A stretch of DNA of 64,000 bases from Tuctoria greenei. Taxonomy: Eukaryota > Streptophyta > Magnoliopsida > Poales > Poaceae. The notes under the pieces are model-generated. The model worked only from the letters and a program-made list of their open reading frames with translations. It was not told the DNA's origin and did no database searches. Where the stretch lies: positions 272,501,560 through 272,565,559 of the forward strand of contig JAYESD010000001.1 of assembly GCA_036927565.1 (NCBI GenBank), given 5' to 3'. Below are positions 33,268 to 45,457 of the stretch, piece after piece; position 1 is the first letter of the stretch; each line of letters begins with the position of its first letter. Both the position numbers and the translations under genes were made by a program.

Positions 33268-35241
33268 ATGGAGAAATACTCCGCCAAACCTTGTATGTTT
33301 GCTGGTATTGATTTTCAGGTTTGGAAGGCACGCATGGAGGCTTTCATCCAGGCCCAAGGCTTTGCTATATGGGAAAAGGTGTACAATCCTTATGATGTGC
33401 CGTCAAACGATCAAGTTACGGCTACGAACCTAGGGGACATCGACAACAACAACAAAGCCCGGAACTTGATCATCCAAGGACTCACTCAAAGCGACTTCGA
33501 CCGCGTTGCACACCTTCGATCGACATATGATGTGTGGAGAGCACTTTGTGACTATCATGAAGGATCCAACACGATCAAGGAGGTGAGACAAGATATGTTC
33601 AAAAAGGAATATATGCGTTTCGAGATGCAACCCGGTGAGTCTATCGATGACCTTTTCGCTCGCTTCAATAAAATTCTCAGCAACTTGCGTAGTGTCAATA
33701 TTAACTTTTCTGATGCTGAAAATGCTAGGCAAATTCTTAGTGCATTAGACATGTCAATCTGGGAGATGAAAGTTACATCTATTCGTGAATCAACTGTCAT
33801 GAGTTCTTTTACATTAGATGTGCTTTACTCAAAACTAAAGACTCATGAAATTGACATCTTATCAAGTAAGAATCCAAACAAATCTATTGCTTTTGTTTCA
33901 CAACGTGACATGCCTAGCTCCGGTCAATCTTCATCTTGTGGTACACTTGCTTTGTTGTCCTCTCTAACACTTGAACAGATTGAGGAGTTTCCACAGGAGG
34001 AGCTAGCACTTCTTTTTACTAGGTTCTCAAAAGCATTGCAAAATGTGAGAACTAGAAGGAGAGAAAGCTCCGGACCTCAACGATGCTTCGAATGTGGTAA
34101 GACATGGCACTTTCGTACAAATTGTCCTAACCTTTCAGGTTCTACTTCCCGAGAAGAAAAACAATCAAGGACGAAGCAGTCCTCAACAAATGAAAAGAAG
34201 AAGAAGAAGGGCTTTTCAGGTCGTCAACTGGTGAACAGTTTTATCTCCGCACTTCAGGAACTTGGCTCAAGCGACGTAGACATTGGAAGTGACGAAAATG
34301 AAGATGATTTGGCAAACTTGTGCTTTATGGCAGGCAAGTCAAGATCAAGTATGGAGGAGGCAGAACACGACAGCGACAATGAAGAGGTATGTTCTACTTG
34401 CGAAGAAATGTGTGATGCTATTTCTCGTGCCACTATTATTGTTAAGAAAAAGGAAAAAAATCTTAGAGATAGTGCTGCTAAAATTGAATCACTAGAATCT
34501 GAAATCAACCGTTTAAAAACTTTGATTCCTAGTGATGATGCATGTCCCTCATGTGATTTAATATATGAACAATTGTCCTCATTAAGAAGTGCGCACACCT
34601 CCACACTTGATAAACTTGAGTTTGAAATCGAAAAGAACAAAAAGCTTGCTGCACTTGACATTAGAAACTTAAAAGATGCTTCTTGTTTTACAATTGATTT
34701 GCATTTTTCTAGTTGTGATGATCTTGAAAAGAAACTAAAAGATGCTATGAATGAAATTTCAATATTGAATAATGCTTTACATTCTCATGAAGTTAAATAT
34801 TGTTCAAATTGCAAATTAAAAGGAAAAAATTCATGTGAAAATTGACTTGATCTGTCCAATAAACTTGATAACATGCATAGGACATTAGATCGGTTTTGTA
34901 ATAGGAATAAGAACCTAAACTTGCTGCTGAATTCTTCCAAGTCTTGCAATGATAAAACTGGTTTAGGTTTTGACTCTCATGCTCATGCTAAAGCACATCC
35001 ACCTAAAATTGTAAAGTCATTAGGAAGTGGTTTGATTCAAACAGTTCCTAAACAAAAAGAAGTGGTTTTCAAATCTGCAGGAGTGTTGTCTCATTCGGTT
35101 TCAAATAAAAATATTGCTTGCTCATCTAGACATGAACACAAAGTTAAATTTCATTGTACCTATTGTTGTAGAGATGGTCATGTCATAGATTTTTGTTATA
35201 GACTAGCTAAACAACAGAAAAGGGAAAAAAATAATTGCTAG
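33268..35241 (+). pseudogene. gag: Copia gag with two zinc knuckles
   Basis: ATG 33268 (MEKYSAKPCMFAGID), 63 bp after the LTR. The gag core (FQVWKARMEAFIQ, TYDVWRALCDYHEG, RFNKILSNLRSV) is at residues ~15-190; first knuckle CFECGKTWHFRTNC about residue 273; Lys-rich stretch; acidic segment; coiled-coil-like region (~370-500). In-frame TGA at 34843-34845; the same frame continues to 35241 with a second knuckle CTYCCRDGHVIDFC. A frameshift in an A run near 35225 moves the reading to the pol frame. Length and two knuckles fit SIRE/Maximus-type elements. Confidence 0.85.
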
Positions 35242-35581
35242 ATCTCATAACTTTCATGCAAAATTTGCTGCACATATTAAACTGAATGCCAGGAACATGC
35301 AACCTGCTGTTATGAGTCAAAAACACTCAAAGTTTACCTCCGGACCTTCTGTTTTTGCCTTCGGAGCTACTGATTTTTGTGCTACACAAGTAACACCTTA
35401 TAGGTTAGTAGTTAAGAATAAAAAACCTCAAACTTTGACTCATAAACCTGCTGTTTTATCTCAGCTTTCGTGTGTTTTTCCTATTGCACGTCGTGTGACT
35501 CAGTACTGGATACCTAAATGCCTTTTGACTAACCCCTGTATTGAGTCATCGACGTATTGTGCTTCTATGTAAGTTACACGC
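35242..35581 (+). pseudogene. Copia gag-pol linker
   Basis: In the pol frame: a low-complexity basic stretch (ARSHNFHAKFAAHIKLN to PNKCL-like IPKCLLTN) ending with TAA at 35570-35572 just before the protease. It links the second knuckle to the protease domain. Confidence 0.6.
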
Positions 35582-36829
35582 TTGAGGAAGGAGAATATTT
35601 GGATTGTGGATTCAGGTTGCTCACGCCACATGACCGGTAACAAAGAATGGTTCTCCTCCCTCTCTTTTGTGTCACGTGTAGAGATTGTTACTTTTGCCGA
35701 TAATTCTTCAACTCCTATAATTGCTAAGGGTTCGGTTAGAGTAAATTATCACTACACTTTGAAGGATGTGGCACTTGTTAAAAATTTGAAATACAACTTG
35801 CTTTCTATTTCACAATTGCTAGATGAAAATCTAGAAATTATTTTCAATAAAAACTGCTGCAAAGTTGTAGGTTCAAATAGTGAGCTTATTATTAACATGT
35901 CTCGGTTTGGAAGAGTTTTTAAAGCTGATTTTGATATGTCTTCCTCTAAGCATAGGTGTCTTGTTGCTAATGATTCAAAGGACTTATATTTTTGGCATCG
36001 TAGACTTGGTCACGTAGGCTTTTATCATCTAAGACGTGTTAGTGCTCTTGATCACATACATGGGGTGCCTAAGTTTAAAGGGGACAAAGAAATTGTGTGC
36101 TCTTATTGTAGACATGCTAAGATGGTTGCAGGTTCATATACTCCTCTCACGATGATCATGGCAACTGAACCGGGTCAACTTTTGCACCTTGACACCGTTG
36201 GACCTTCACGTGTTCAATCCTTCAGAGGTAAATGGTATGTTCTTATGATTGTTGATGATTATTCTAGATACTCTTGGGTTTACTTTATGGCATCTAAGAA
36301 TGAAGCATTTAGTCACTTTAGAACTTTATTTCTTATACTATCAATTGATCACCCAGGATCTTTAAAAGCAATTAGAAGTGATAACGGAACTGAATTTAAA
36401 AATCAATCTTTTGATCACTTTTGTGCTGAAAATGCAATAAATCATCAATTTTCTTCACCGTATGTACCTCAACAAAATGGTGTTGTAGAAAGAAAGAACA
36501 TAACCTTATTTGAGATGGCTAGGACTATGCTTGATAAATATCTAGCTCCTAGGAAATTTTGGGCTAATGCGATTGCAGCCGCTTGTTATGTCTCAAATCG
36601 TGTTTTCTTTCGCGCTAAGCTAGGTAAAACACCATATGAGATCCGGTTTGGACATAGGCCTAGTGTTACGCACTTTCGGGTCTTTGGTTGCAAATGCTTC
36701 ATTAAGAAACATGGTAATCTTGATAAATTTGAACCTAGATCCATTGATGGCATGTTTCTTTGTTATCCATCTCATACTAGAGGCTACCGTGTGCTTTTAC
36801 TTGACACTAAAAATTGTGGAGACTTGTGA
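35582..36829 (+). pseudogene. pol: Copia protease and integrase
   Basis: Protease active site IWIVDSGCSRHMTG at the start, KYNLLSISQL at ~80; GAG-pre-integrase zinc region (WHRRLGHVGF, CSYCRHAKM, ~140-180); integrase core D of LLHLDTVGPS, D of AIRSDNGTEF, E of QQNGVVERKN (all present); then FRVFGCKCFI. A frameshift near 36815 moves the reading to LKIVETCELSFDEASPG in another frame. It would cut the polyprotein and insert cDNA in the nucleus. Confidence 0.9.
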
Positions 36830-38720
36830 ATTGTCTTTTGATGAAGCTAGCCCAGGTACTAGCTAAAACATTGCAGGTCCGGATTTATATCCGCAGGGGG
36901 AGAGCATTTTCATTGAAGATGAGGAAGAGGTGGAGCTGCTGCCCGAAAATTCAGCAGCTAATGATATTGTTCGAGCTCCAGATTTTGATTCACAGCCAAC
37001 ACCGACGACCACCATTACTGGTCCAGATCCTCCTCAAGTCACAAGCTCATCGAATTTTTATGAACATGAAGAAGAAGAAGCTTGTGAAGTGTCCACTCCC
37101 CTCCGGGTTCTCAAAATTCATCCTCTAGAACAGATTATTGGAAGCTTGCACGAACGAGTTACACGGTCCAAGTTTTGCGATCCAAACTCTCATGCTCATT
37201 CTACTTTTGTTGCTTCTTTTGAACCCAAAGATATATCACACACACTCACTAATGAATCTTGGATTATTGCCATGCAAGAAGAGTTAGAAAATTTTGAAAG
37301 AAATAATGTTTGGAATCTTGTACCTCCACCTCAAGGTCACACTTTAATTGGAACTAAATGGGTGTTTAAAAATAAACAAAGTGAGGATGGGGTTTTGGTT
37401 AAGAATAAGGCTAGGTTGGTTGCTCAAGGTTTCACTCAAGTTGAAGGTCTAGATTTTGATGAAACTTTTGCTCCTGCTGCTAGATTAGAAGCCATAAGAA
37501 TTTTGTTAGCTTTTGTTGCATATAAAAGTTTTATGCTATATCAAATGGATGTTAAAAGTGCTTTTCTTAAAGGCTACATAGATGAGGAGGTTTATATCAA
37601 ACAAACACCGGGTTTTGAAAATTCAGATTTTCCTAATCATGTTTACAAACTGTCCAAAGCCTTGTACGGTCTCAAATAAGCCCCTAGAGCATGGTATGAT
37701 AGGTTAAAAACATTCTTACTTGAAAAGGGGTTTACCATGGGCAAGGTTGATAAAACTCTTTTTGTGCTTAAGCATGGCAATGACTCATTATTCGTTCAAG
37801 TGTATGTGGATGATATTATCTTTGGTTGTGCTTCTCATGATCTTGTGTCCAAGTTTTCAGCTATGATGAGTTCAAAATTTGAGATGAGTATGATGGGAGA
37901 ACTCACATACTTTTTGGGGCAGCAAATCAAGCAAACCAAGGAGGGTACCTTTGTGCATCAAACGAAGTATACAAAAAACCTCCTAAGGCGCTTCAACATG
38001 GACAAAAGCAAGCCTCTTCGGACACCAATGGGAAGAGCAACAACACTTGAACTTGATGAAGATGGTGAACCCGTGGATCAAAAAGAATATAGAAGCATGA
38101 TCGGATCACTTTTGTACCTCACGGCATCAAGACCGGACATACAATTCAGCGTATGTCTTTGTGCACGGCTTCAAGCCTCTCCACGTGCTTCACATCGTCA
38201 ATCCGTCAAAATATTTCTCAGGTACATACATGGAACTCAAGAATTTGGCATTTTTCTTCCTTCTTCCTCAATCCTTACTTTGAAAGCTTTTTCGGATGCT
38301 GATTTTGGGGGTTGTAGGATTGATAGGAAAAGTACTTCTAATGCTTGTCATTTTCTTGGTAATTCACTTGTTGCTTGGTCCTCTAGAAAACAAAACTCAG
38401 TTGCACAATCCACAGCTGAATCTGAATATGCGGCTCCTGCTAGTGCTTGCTCACAAATTCTTTGGATTGTTCAAACACTTAAGGACTATAGGATTGATCT
38501 AGATAGTGGTCCACTGTTTTGTGATAACACTAGTGCCATTTGCATTGCTAAAAACCCCGTGCAACATTCTAGAACTAAGCACATTGACATTAGGTATCAC
38601 TTTCTCCGTTATAATGTTGAAAAAGGAAACATTGTGCTTCACCATGTAGATACCGAACAACAATTGGCTGACATTTTTACAAAACCTTTAGATTTCACTC
38701 GTTTTTTGTTTTATTCGTAG
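36830..38720 (+). pseudogene. pol: Copia reverse transcriptase and RNase H
   Basis: After an acidic linker (stop near 36864-36866), RT: VWNLVPPPQGHTLIGTKWVF, ARLVAQGFTQVEGLDFDETF, QMDVKSAFLKGYIDEEVY, LSKALYGLK, then a TAA at 37677-37679 at a codon where relatives have Gln, in frame with APRAWYDRL, and the catalytic motif VQVYVDDIIFG. RNase H follows: SDADFGGCRIDRKSTS, TAESEYAA, CDNTSAICIAKNP, TKHIDIRYHFLR, IADIFTKPL-like end. Stop at 38718-38720. Confidence 0.92.
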
Positions 38721-39305
38721 TGAAATAGGGGTCAGGCATCTTCATGGCTTATATTGAGAGGGATTTTGGAAACTTGAGAAGTCTATGTGTGAATCTGAAA
38801 TTAAAATAATATGAGCATAGTATTTCATACATATATGACTTTGTGATTCCTTTTACATGCTAAAAGTTCTTACTACATTACTCGTGTTATACATTTTGTA
38901 GTTCTTTCCATGTATTACTTACACTAAATCTGTATCATGGTCGAACATTCTTGCTATTTTGAACTTGTTGCATGCTCACAAGTGTGTTTAATCATAAAGA
39001 ATTAATAAAGTAATCAACTCACATGTTGAGTTTTTTATGAACAAATATAAGTGTGCATGCATCCCACTTCTTCTTTTGAGATGGCTTATCATTGCACTTA
39101 GATATGAACTTCGAAGAAGTTTTGTATGACTAAAACTATGTCCTTAAGTTTCTGATTGTCAAATGACATAGGTTTGGCTTGGTTGGTTAGAATAAGGCAT
39201 ATGTGCATATAATATCTTGCAAATATCATATGATCAAAATTTGTGCTTTGAAAAATAATAAAATGCAGCAACAAGTGTCATGCTTTCAGGTCTTGAAATA
39301 GTTAA
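38721..39305 (+). other. Copia 3' untranslated region, left part
   Basis: AT-rich non-coding sequence after the RNase H stop. It ends at GTTAA, the target site of element C, and resumes at 51724. No ORF is supported. Confidence 0.7.
39301..39305. repeat. Target-site duplication of element C, left copy
   Basis: GTTAA before TGTCGG, perfectly repeated at 51719-51723. Confidence 0.92.
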
Positions 39306-40188
39306 TGTCGGCGTTTGGATCTGGTAGATCTCCCGACACTATCGTTGGTATATCAAGGAGTTGTAGTTCGGTAATGGGTGCGCAGAGATTCAAGAAGGTG
39401 AAAGACAAGTGGACACAGAGATTTACGTGGTTCAGGCCGCCTGAGCGTAATACCCTACTCCACGGGGTGTGTTGGTGTTGTGTTGAGCGTGTAAGTCTAG
39501 AAGAAGCTCCAAAAGAAGAAGCTCGTCTAGGTCAGCGAGTCCAGTAGAGGTATGGGGTCGTCCCTTGTGTATCGTCGACTATTCCTTTTATATTACAAGG
39601 ACTGGTCATTACACCGTTAGCCTGGCCCATCATGTGGCCCCGGCGGTTACACATGCTTAATACAAAATTAATGAGGTTAATTACTCTTAATAGCTCAATA
39701 ACGGGCCTTAACAGTGCCGTTATCGGTATTAAGGGCCATCCGATCGTGTGTCATTAATATGTCATTAATGACACTTAATCATGTCTTGAATTCTTTGATT
39801 GCTCCTTGAAGGTCTGGAGCTGTTGGGGGTCCACCAGCCTGATTGTTGAAGTTGAAGGTCCGGCGGTTCAGCCACGTGGCACCTCCGGAGCTTAACGTCG
39901 TGGACGGGTAGGTCCGGTGCTGTTGGACACGTGTCAGTACCGGAGCTTCCCTATGTCTGGGGTTAGGTCTGGGGGTTCCATACTGGTATTCCGTCCGGAG
40001 CTTTCCCATGTGTGGGCGATAGTTCCGGTCTTATGATACACGTGGCGGCCCTGGGACTAACCATGTCGGGGAAGCAGGTCCGGTTACGCCTGAAATGTGG
40101 GGCCTTCAGAGGTCTTCAAATCTGGTAGATGGAGTTTCCTTGTGATCTTTGCAATCCCAAGGGGTATCCGGTACGTAGGGTTCCGACA
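39306..40188 (-). repeat. 3' LTR of element C (full length)
   Basis: 883 bp, plus-strand ends TGTCGGCG and TTCCGACA. It shares an end word (CCGACA) and internal blocks (TACGTGGTT..GGCCGCCT, TAATACCCTACTCCACGGG, CACGTGGC..) with element B's LTR. ACACGTGGC and GGTCCGG/CCGGAGCTT words recur. Confidence 0.92.
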
Positions 40189-40210
40189 GTGGCCCCCTCG
40201 GCCCACCTCC
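40189..40210 (-). promoter_or_regulatory. Polypurine tract of element C
   Basis: GGAGGTGGGCCGAGGGGGCC on the minus strand, directly before the LTR start TGTCGGAACC. Confidence 0.65.
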
Positions 40211-40725
40211 GGGAGAGACCTTTTGGATGAAGTCATTCTGCTGGAGTTGAGTCCATTCTTCGGTTTTTGAGCTGTGTCTTCAAGGGTCTTCGGACGTGCC
40301 ATTGGCGATAGTTCGCAGTTAAACAACCGTCGCGTGGCATATCCTGGATGCGGCAGGTGAGATCTCAGGGTGCGGATCTCACGCAATTGAAGGTCGCCGG
40401 TTCCCGATACGAAAATCGTATCGGTTCTGCGCGCCCTGTCAGGCCGCCGCCTTCGGGTTTCCCGTCTTTCATGATGACAACCGTTCGCCTGGGGTAAGAA
40501 CCTCGACTTGATCGTCGGGGTGGCCCCGGGCCCCCTTCTCATTGGCAGGGTGAAGTTTTTGACTGGTATCGTCTCCTTCTCTGTAGTTTCCATCCAAGCG
40601 TTGCGGGGGCTTACTTAAGAAGGAAAGCATGCACTGTTTGGCGTTACTTACACTTTTCATTCGAACTTGCGCTCAAACCTTTCAAACTTTCGCTTGCTTT
40701 TCCTCTCTTGCCTCGCTGTGCCGCA
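40211..40725 (+). other. Leader/promoter region of the element C antisense gene
   Basis: Non-coding, conserved in blocks with 14976-15478 of element B. The block GTTTCCATCCAAGCGTTGCG lies about 120 bp before the ATG in both. It probably contains the promoter and 5' UTR for plus-strand transcription. Minus-strand open frames here are not conserved. Confidence 0.5.
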
Positions 40726-42107
40726 ATGGAGTTGGGTTTCCGCCATAGCCGACTCAAGACCGATGGTGATTTGAAGAAGGTCCGGGCCCTCATGGGATGG
40801 TCCCCTGACTTCTTCAACCACTTGGTCCGCGTCGGCAAGCTTCCGTTCGAGAAGGAACACGCCGGCGACATGGTGTACTTCTCCATGTGTGCCATGGTGG
40901 TACTGATCCCACCTTTCTCCTCTTTCTTCTTGATGTTGCTAGACTTTTATGGTCTGTAGTTGTATCACCTTGGCCCCCACTCCATTCTCCTGGTGTCGAT
41001 CTTTGTCCACTTCTGCGAGATGTGGGTGGGCATTCCCCCCTGCATTGAGCTCTTCCGCACCTTCTTCACTGTCCACACTACCGGCAGGAGTGACGAGTAC
41101 TTTGGCTTCTACTATTTTGTGAAGCGCAAGAAGTGCCCGTACAAGTACTTGTGGTCGTTCCCTTCTGGAAAGTGGGATGACTGGAAGAAGGATTGGATTA
41201 TCATCAAGGTGGAGGAGCACGAGAAGCTGGAGCTGCCAGAAGGCCTCCCCAACATCGACACTGCAGTTTGGAGTGAAGTTCTGATGTTGTTGGACGCCTT
41301 CAACCCTGCTCTGACCAGGATCCGCCATTGCGTGGAAGGAGGGATGACTCCTCAGGTGGTTTTTTGCAACTTCCTGACCAACAGATGGGATCCACTGAAG
41401 ATGAGGGAGAAGCTTGCTTGGGCCCTCAACGGTATGCTGGATGATGATCGGATCGAGACCGGTTTGAAGTCCAACATGGAGGGTGCAACTTTGGAGTTCC
41501 ACCTTAAGAAGTTCCAACACGGCATCGACGTCGAGGGTGACGACTTGGCTCCGCCGGCAGCTTTCCTCCCTCTGAACATGGAGGCAGAGTTCAGCAGGGA
41601 GCTCCGACGGATGATGCCGGTGCTTGACGACCTTGGTGTCATTGAGAGGCGTTCGACCACCGGGTTGGCGATCTCTGGAGCTCCTCAAGGAGGCTCCGTT
41701 CCCACCCCAAAGCCAAGAACCGAAGTCATCGGCAAGGGCAAGGATTTGGTCGAGCCCTCGAGCCGTAAGAGGAAGCTGAAGCATGCCGACAGAAGGTCCG
41801 CCAGGCCTGTTTCTTCCACGGCGGCTCCTTCTCCTCAGAGGGGGAGGTATTCAACAGCGGCATATACTCCAGCAGCGGCATCTTCCCGGGGTGCTAGTTC
41901 CGGCCGTGTGACTTCAGCACTAGGGCCAGCTGAGGGCTCTGAGTCCGGAGGTCCTTCCCGGTCGAGGGGGGCCTCAACCAAGGCAACACCGGTAGCAACA
42001 GCAAGCTCTGGGGGACCTTCCGGGACTTTCACGCCAGTGGCTACTGGGGTCAGTCCGGAGCGTCCGGAAAAGAGGTTCCGTGCTAACTGGTGCGGAAGCC
42101 TTCCGAG

Positions 42108-42186
42108 GTAATTTTTGATTTTTTACCTCAGCCAGTTGTTTTATTGTTTTAACTGTATTTTGAGTTTCTTTGTCCTTCATCCGCAG
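42108..42186 (+). other. Conserved intron in the element C antisense gene
   Basis: Donor CCGAG|GTAATT, T-rich body, acceptor TTCATCCGCAG|G. Length 79 nt and phase 2, matching the 76-nt intron of copy B. In-frame stops occur within the intron but exon 1 reads open up to it. Confidence 0.7.
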
Positions 42187-42239
42187 GTACCTAAGAAAAG
42201 GGCTGAAGCTCCGGTCTTTGCAGCAGCAGTTGAGCTGTG

Positions 42240-43100
42240 CAGGCTGAAGCTCCAGCTCCAATTCCAGCGCTGCCCCTAGATGTGGCTGAGGCTGCGGCAG
42301 CCCCGGCGCTGGCTGTCGTGGTCTTGGACCTCGACTCATCCCTAGAAGCTCTCGTGGTAGTGCTAGACCACATGAATGAAGATGTACCAGCGGCACCAGC
42401 CCCGGAGGTTGAAGCTCCGGGCTTGGATGCTGAGATGTTGGACGCTCCGGCCGCAGAGCCAAAGGTAGCTGCGATTCCGGCCCTAGAGCCGGATGTTGTT
42501 GAAGCCCCGACAGTCGAGCCGGTGGTTGATTAGGTCCCGGCGGTGGAGCCGGTTGTTGAGTAAGTTCAAGCACTTGAGCCGGTTGTTGAGGAAGCTCCAG
42601 TGGTAGAGCCAGTTTCTGCAGAAGTTCCAACTGTAGAGCCGGTCGTTGAAGAGGTTCTGGCTTCCGAGCCAGTTGCTACGGAGGTGTCGGCGCCTGAGCC
42701 TATGGTGGTCGAAGCGCCAGCGCCTGAGCCCATGATGGTCGAAGCGCCTGCACCTGAGCCAGTGGCGGTGGAGGCGCCTGCGCTGGAGCCGGAAGTAGCT
42801 CCTACTTCGACTGAACCTTCAACACCTGTTCTGGAAGTGGTGATCTCGGAGGTGCCCGCTGCTGAGCCAGGATTCCAATATGAAGCTGCTGGCCCCCCTC
42901 CTAAGGGGCCAGTTGTTGATGATCTGTCGGCGGGACCTTTGGAGCCAATTCTGGAGGTCGAAACTTCTGTTGTAGGACCTTCCTCGGCGGCGGCCGAGGC
43001 TATCCCGGAGGATGGCCTTAGCGCCGTGGAAGCTCAGGGGACCGCTCTTGTAGAGTGGGACCCAATTTTTGTCACTGAAGATCCGCTGGAGCCAGCAGAG
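42240..43100 (+). repeat. Degenerate Glu-Ala/Pro-Glu-Pro coding repeat in the antisense gene
   Basis: About 15-20 imperfect units of about 30-33 bp encoding (V)VEAPAPEP-like decapeptides, for example MVVEAPAPEPMMVEAPAPEP near 42700-42760. Copies A and B have shorter, more diverged versions. Such low-complexity acidic repeats probably expand by slippage. Confidence 0.75.
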
Positions 43101-44296
43101 AGGACCCCGACAGGTCCAGACCCGATCCCCCTATCGTTGTCTATTGACAATGCCTGCTCTAGTCTTTGCTAGGTCTAGTTGGCTTTCTACCACGACAGCA
43201 AGGACCTCAAGGAGGAGCGCCAAACCCTTAGGAGGTAGCGCAACTGACTCCATTTCGAGACCAAGCTGGCGCAGTCGAGGCTGGATGACGATAAGGAGTG
43301 GGTGCAGAGGGAGAAGGTCCGCCTGGAGTACTGGGGTAAGCTGTTGGATGAGAGGGAAAGCATGACGTGATCCCTCGACAACTAGTCTCGGGCCATCTAT
43401 GAGCAGGCCAAAGCTGCAAATAGCGTGGCGGATGATCGCCAGGAGAGGCTCACCGCCATCCACGATAGTCTCATCAAGCGCCGGGAGGCTCTTGAGGCGC
43501 GGGAGAGAAAGCACGAAGATGAAGAGCAAAAACTCCTGGAGCTGCGGGACGACCTCGTGAAGAGGGAGGAAGAGCTTGTCCAAAAGACAGCTCTGGCTGA
43601 GAAGAGCCTCGAAGAACGCACCAAGAAATTGGAGGAGCGTTGCGAGGAAGAGGAGAAGAAGGTCTGGGATTGAGGGCAAGATTTCTACAAGCAGGAGAAT
43701 GCCGTTGCCGCCAAGGAGAAGAAATGCAGGGCTGAGAGAAAGATCTGGTCAACCGTCAGAATGAGATCCACCTCTGGGAGGAAGAGCTCAGCAAACTCGA
43801 AAGGCAGGTTGCTGAAAAGATTCAGCAGAATGCCAAAGAGGTGGAGCGTGTTGCTCAGGAGAGCTCGGAGCTTGCGGCGGCCAAAAGATCTTTGGAGGAG
43901 ATGCAAAGCGCAAGGGTTGCAGAGTCCCAACAAGTTTGGGACTTCCTGGGCAAGGCCAATGACGCGCTAACGCCAATGGGCTTCAGTCCCGTGCGTTCGG
44001 ATGATCTGGAGCTGGAGCTGGACCAGGCGTTGGAGGCACTGAGTTCAGCAGGCAACAAGCTTACCAAGATGGGCGATGTCATCGCGGACCAGTTGGAAAC
44101 TGAGGGACAGTCCCTGGCAAAGAACGTCGTAGAGTTCGTGCTGACGTGCTACACCAGTCGGGACCCTCGATTTCCTCTGGACCCGGTGCTTGAAGGCCCC
44201 ATCGAAGGAGAGGGTGAAGCCGCCCGAGCCAGCGTGTCGGAGGTGGCCCAGAAGGTCGCCCAATTCTTCCATAGGGTCTGGACCATCTCTCTGTAG

Positions 44297-44500
44297 CACC
44301 CGCTTGTATTCTCTCTTCTTCTTCTCCAATTTTGTAATCTCTTGTCTCCAGATGAATGAAATCCAAATTTTTTTATGAATTTAATTTTTTGTCTTCAACA
44401 CCTTTGTCTCACTTGGCCCCCTGGTAGATGTACACAATTTGATTGTGAACATGTACCAAGAGGATGTAACAGTTGAAGACTTGCATGCTTCGAACTTGTA
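44297..44500 (+). other. 3' UTR of the element C antisense gene
   Basis: TTTTGTAATCTCTTG and GATGAATGAAATCC match the B copy after its stop. This is a likely polyadenylation zone on the plus strand. No ORF. Confidence 0.5.
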
Positions 44501-44880
44501 GAATGTAGGTCCGAAGTCTTCGATAGTGTAGGCCCCTTGAGGTTGTCGGAGTTTAGTGGCTTCGGTATTGACCATCGCCGGAGCTTAGTAACTCCGACAG
44601 TAGTCTCCATCAATGCGTAAAGCATCGACGGTTAGCCCTCTAGGGTGTCAGAGCTTGGTAGCTCCGGCAGTGACCTCTGTCAACACATGGTGTGTCAACG
44701 GTAGACTCCGCTTTGGAGTCTTTCCACCATCTTTTCTTCACGTTGACATCTTGCCCCTCTAGCTTTATCGGAGCTGAGTAGCTCCAGCAACGCTCGATAT
44801 CAATGTTTGAACATTGACCACAAGCCTCCTAGAGGATGTTGGAGCTTTGGCAGCTCCGGCTTCATTCACCATCATCATGA
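44501..44880. repeat. Degenerate spacer repeats of element C
   Basis: Four to five decayed units with TCGGAGCTTAGTAGCTCCGAC-like words, 'catcaatgc...' and 'tagccctctagg' blocks. They correspond to the 72-bp array of element B at 19014-19700. Confidence 0.65.
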
Positions 44881-45457
44881 AATATTTATTTTTCCTGCAC
44901 ACTGAAGTCAAGAAAAATAGTAAAATCTGTTTCCTATCTATAACTTCATTGCGACTTACTATTCCCTATAAAGTTTTAGGTCAAACACAATTCTAAATAC
45001 AATCAAGAGTGCCGTCTTGTTTCCTTCAGGTCCGATCATTTCTGGACTCACCTTACTTTGGCCTGCCGAGGTGTAGGTAGAGTGGCGTACTTTGGGTGCA
45101 TGACCAGGCTAAGTTGATAGCACGCTCCGGCCCTAGATTGGCTTGGCGGCATTCAGACGAATAGACCATCAACAATGTTTGAACCCGGAAGGATAGATAA
45201 TGCAACTCAAATTGTACATGAACTGGTCGAGCTAAAGTTTCTTAAGAACTGCACAACTTTGTTATAGACAAGAAAGAGAAAAATAAAAAATATTGAGCCT
45301 GTACAAAGTAAATGCACGTGGAGACTGTGACAAGTGTTACATGGACATTGCGGACCTAACGGGGTAGGTCCGACTGCCCTCTCGGAGGAGCTACCCGACT
45401 TAGTACAATGACTCTATAACATACATGACATGTAATTACAGACTCACCTCCGTGATA
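44881..45457. other. Spacer between repeats and integrase end in element C
   Basis: Shares blocks with 19701-20376 of B and 13380-13470 of A ('gtaggtagagtggcgtac', 'ctaagttgatagcac'). No coding frame. Confidence 0.6.

Larger units (their letters stand above)
40726..44296 (+). pseudogene. Antisense gene of Tat element C ('putative gypsy type transposon' family, coiled coil)
   Basis: ATG 40726 (MELGFRHSRLKTDGD). Exon 1 (40726-42107) has one stop, TAG at 40957-40959, where copy B has Trp. It encodes the hydrophobic segment (PPFSSFFLMLLDFYGL, HFCEMWVGIP, CIELFRTFF), FPSGKWDDWKKD, and a region (PPAAFLPLNM, RRMMPVLDDLGV) also seen in B. Then a basic stretch (SSRKRKLKHADRRS) and Ser/Ala/Pro-rich sequence. 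Intron 42108-42186. Exon 2 begins with degenerate EAPAPEP-type repeats (42240-43100), then a coiled coil (43260-43930, e.g. LVKREEELVQKTALAEKS) and the conserved QQVWDFLGKANDALTPMGF block; end at TAG 44294-44296. A few stops and slips. Role unknown; a nuclear or structural accessory protein is only a guess. Confidence 0.85.

Noticed and set aside
43131..43679. Long minus-strand open frames opposite the coiled-coil gene (also 399-872, 17318-17567, 41352-41784)
   Set aside because: They are antisense images of the Glu/Lys/Leu-rich coiled-coil coding sequence and lack conserved motifs.
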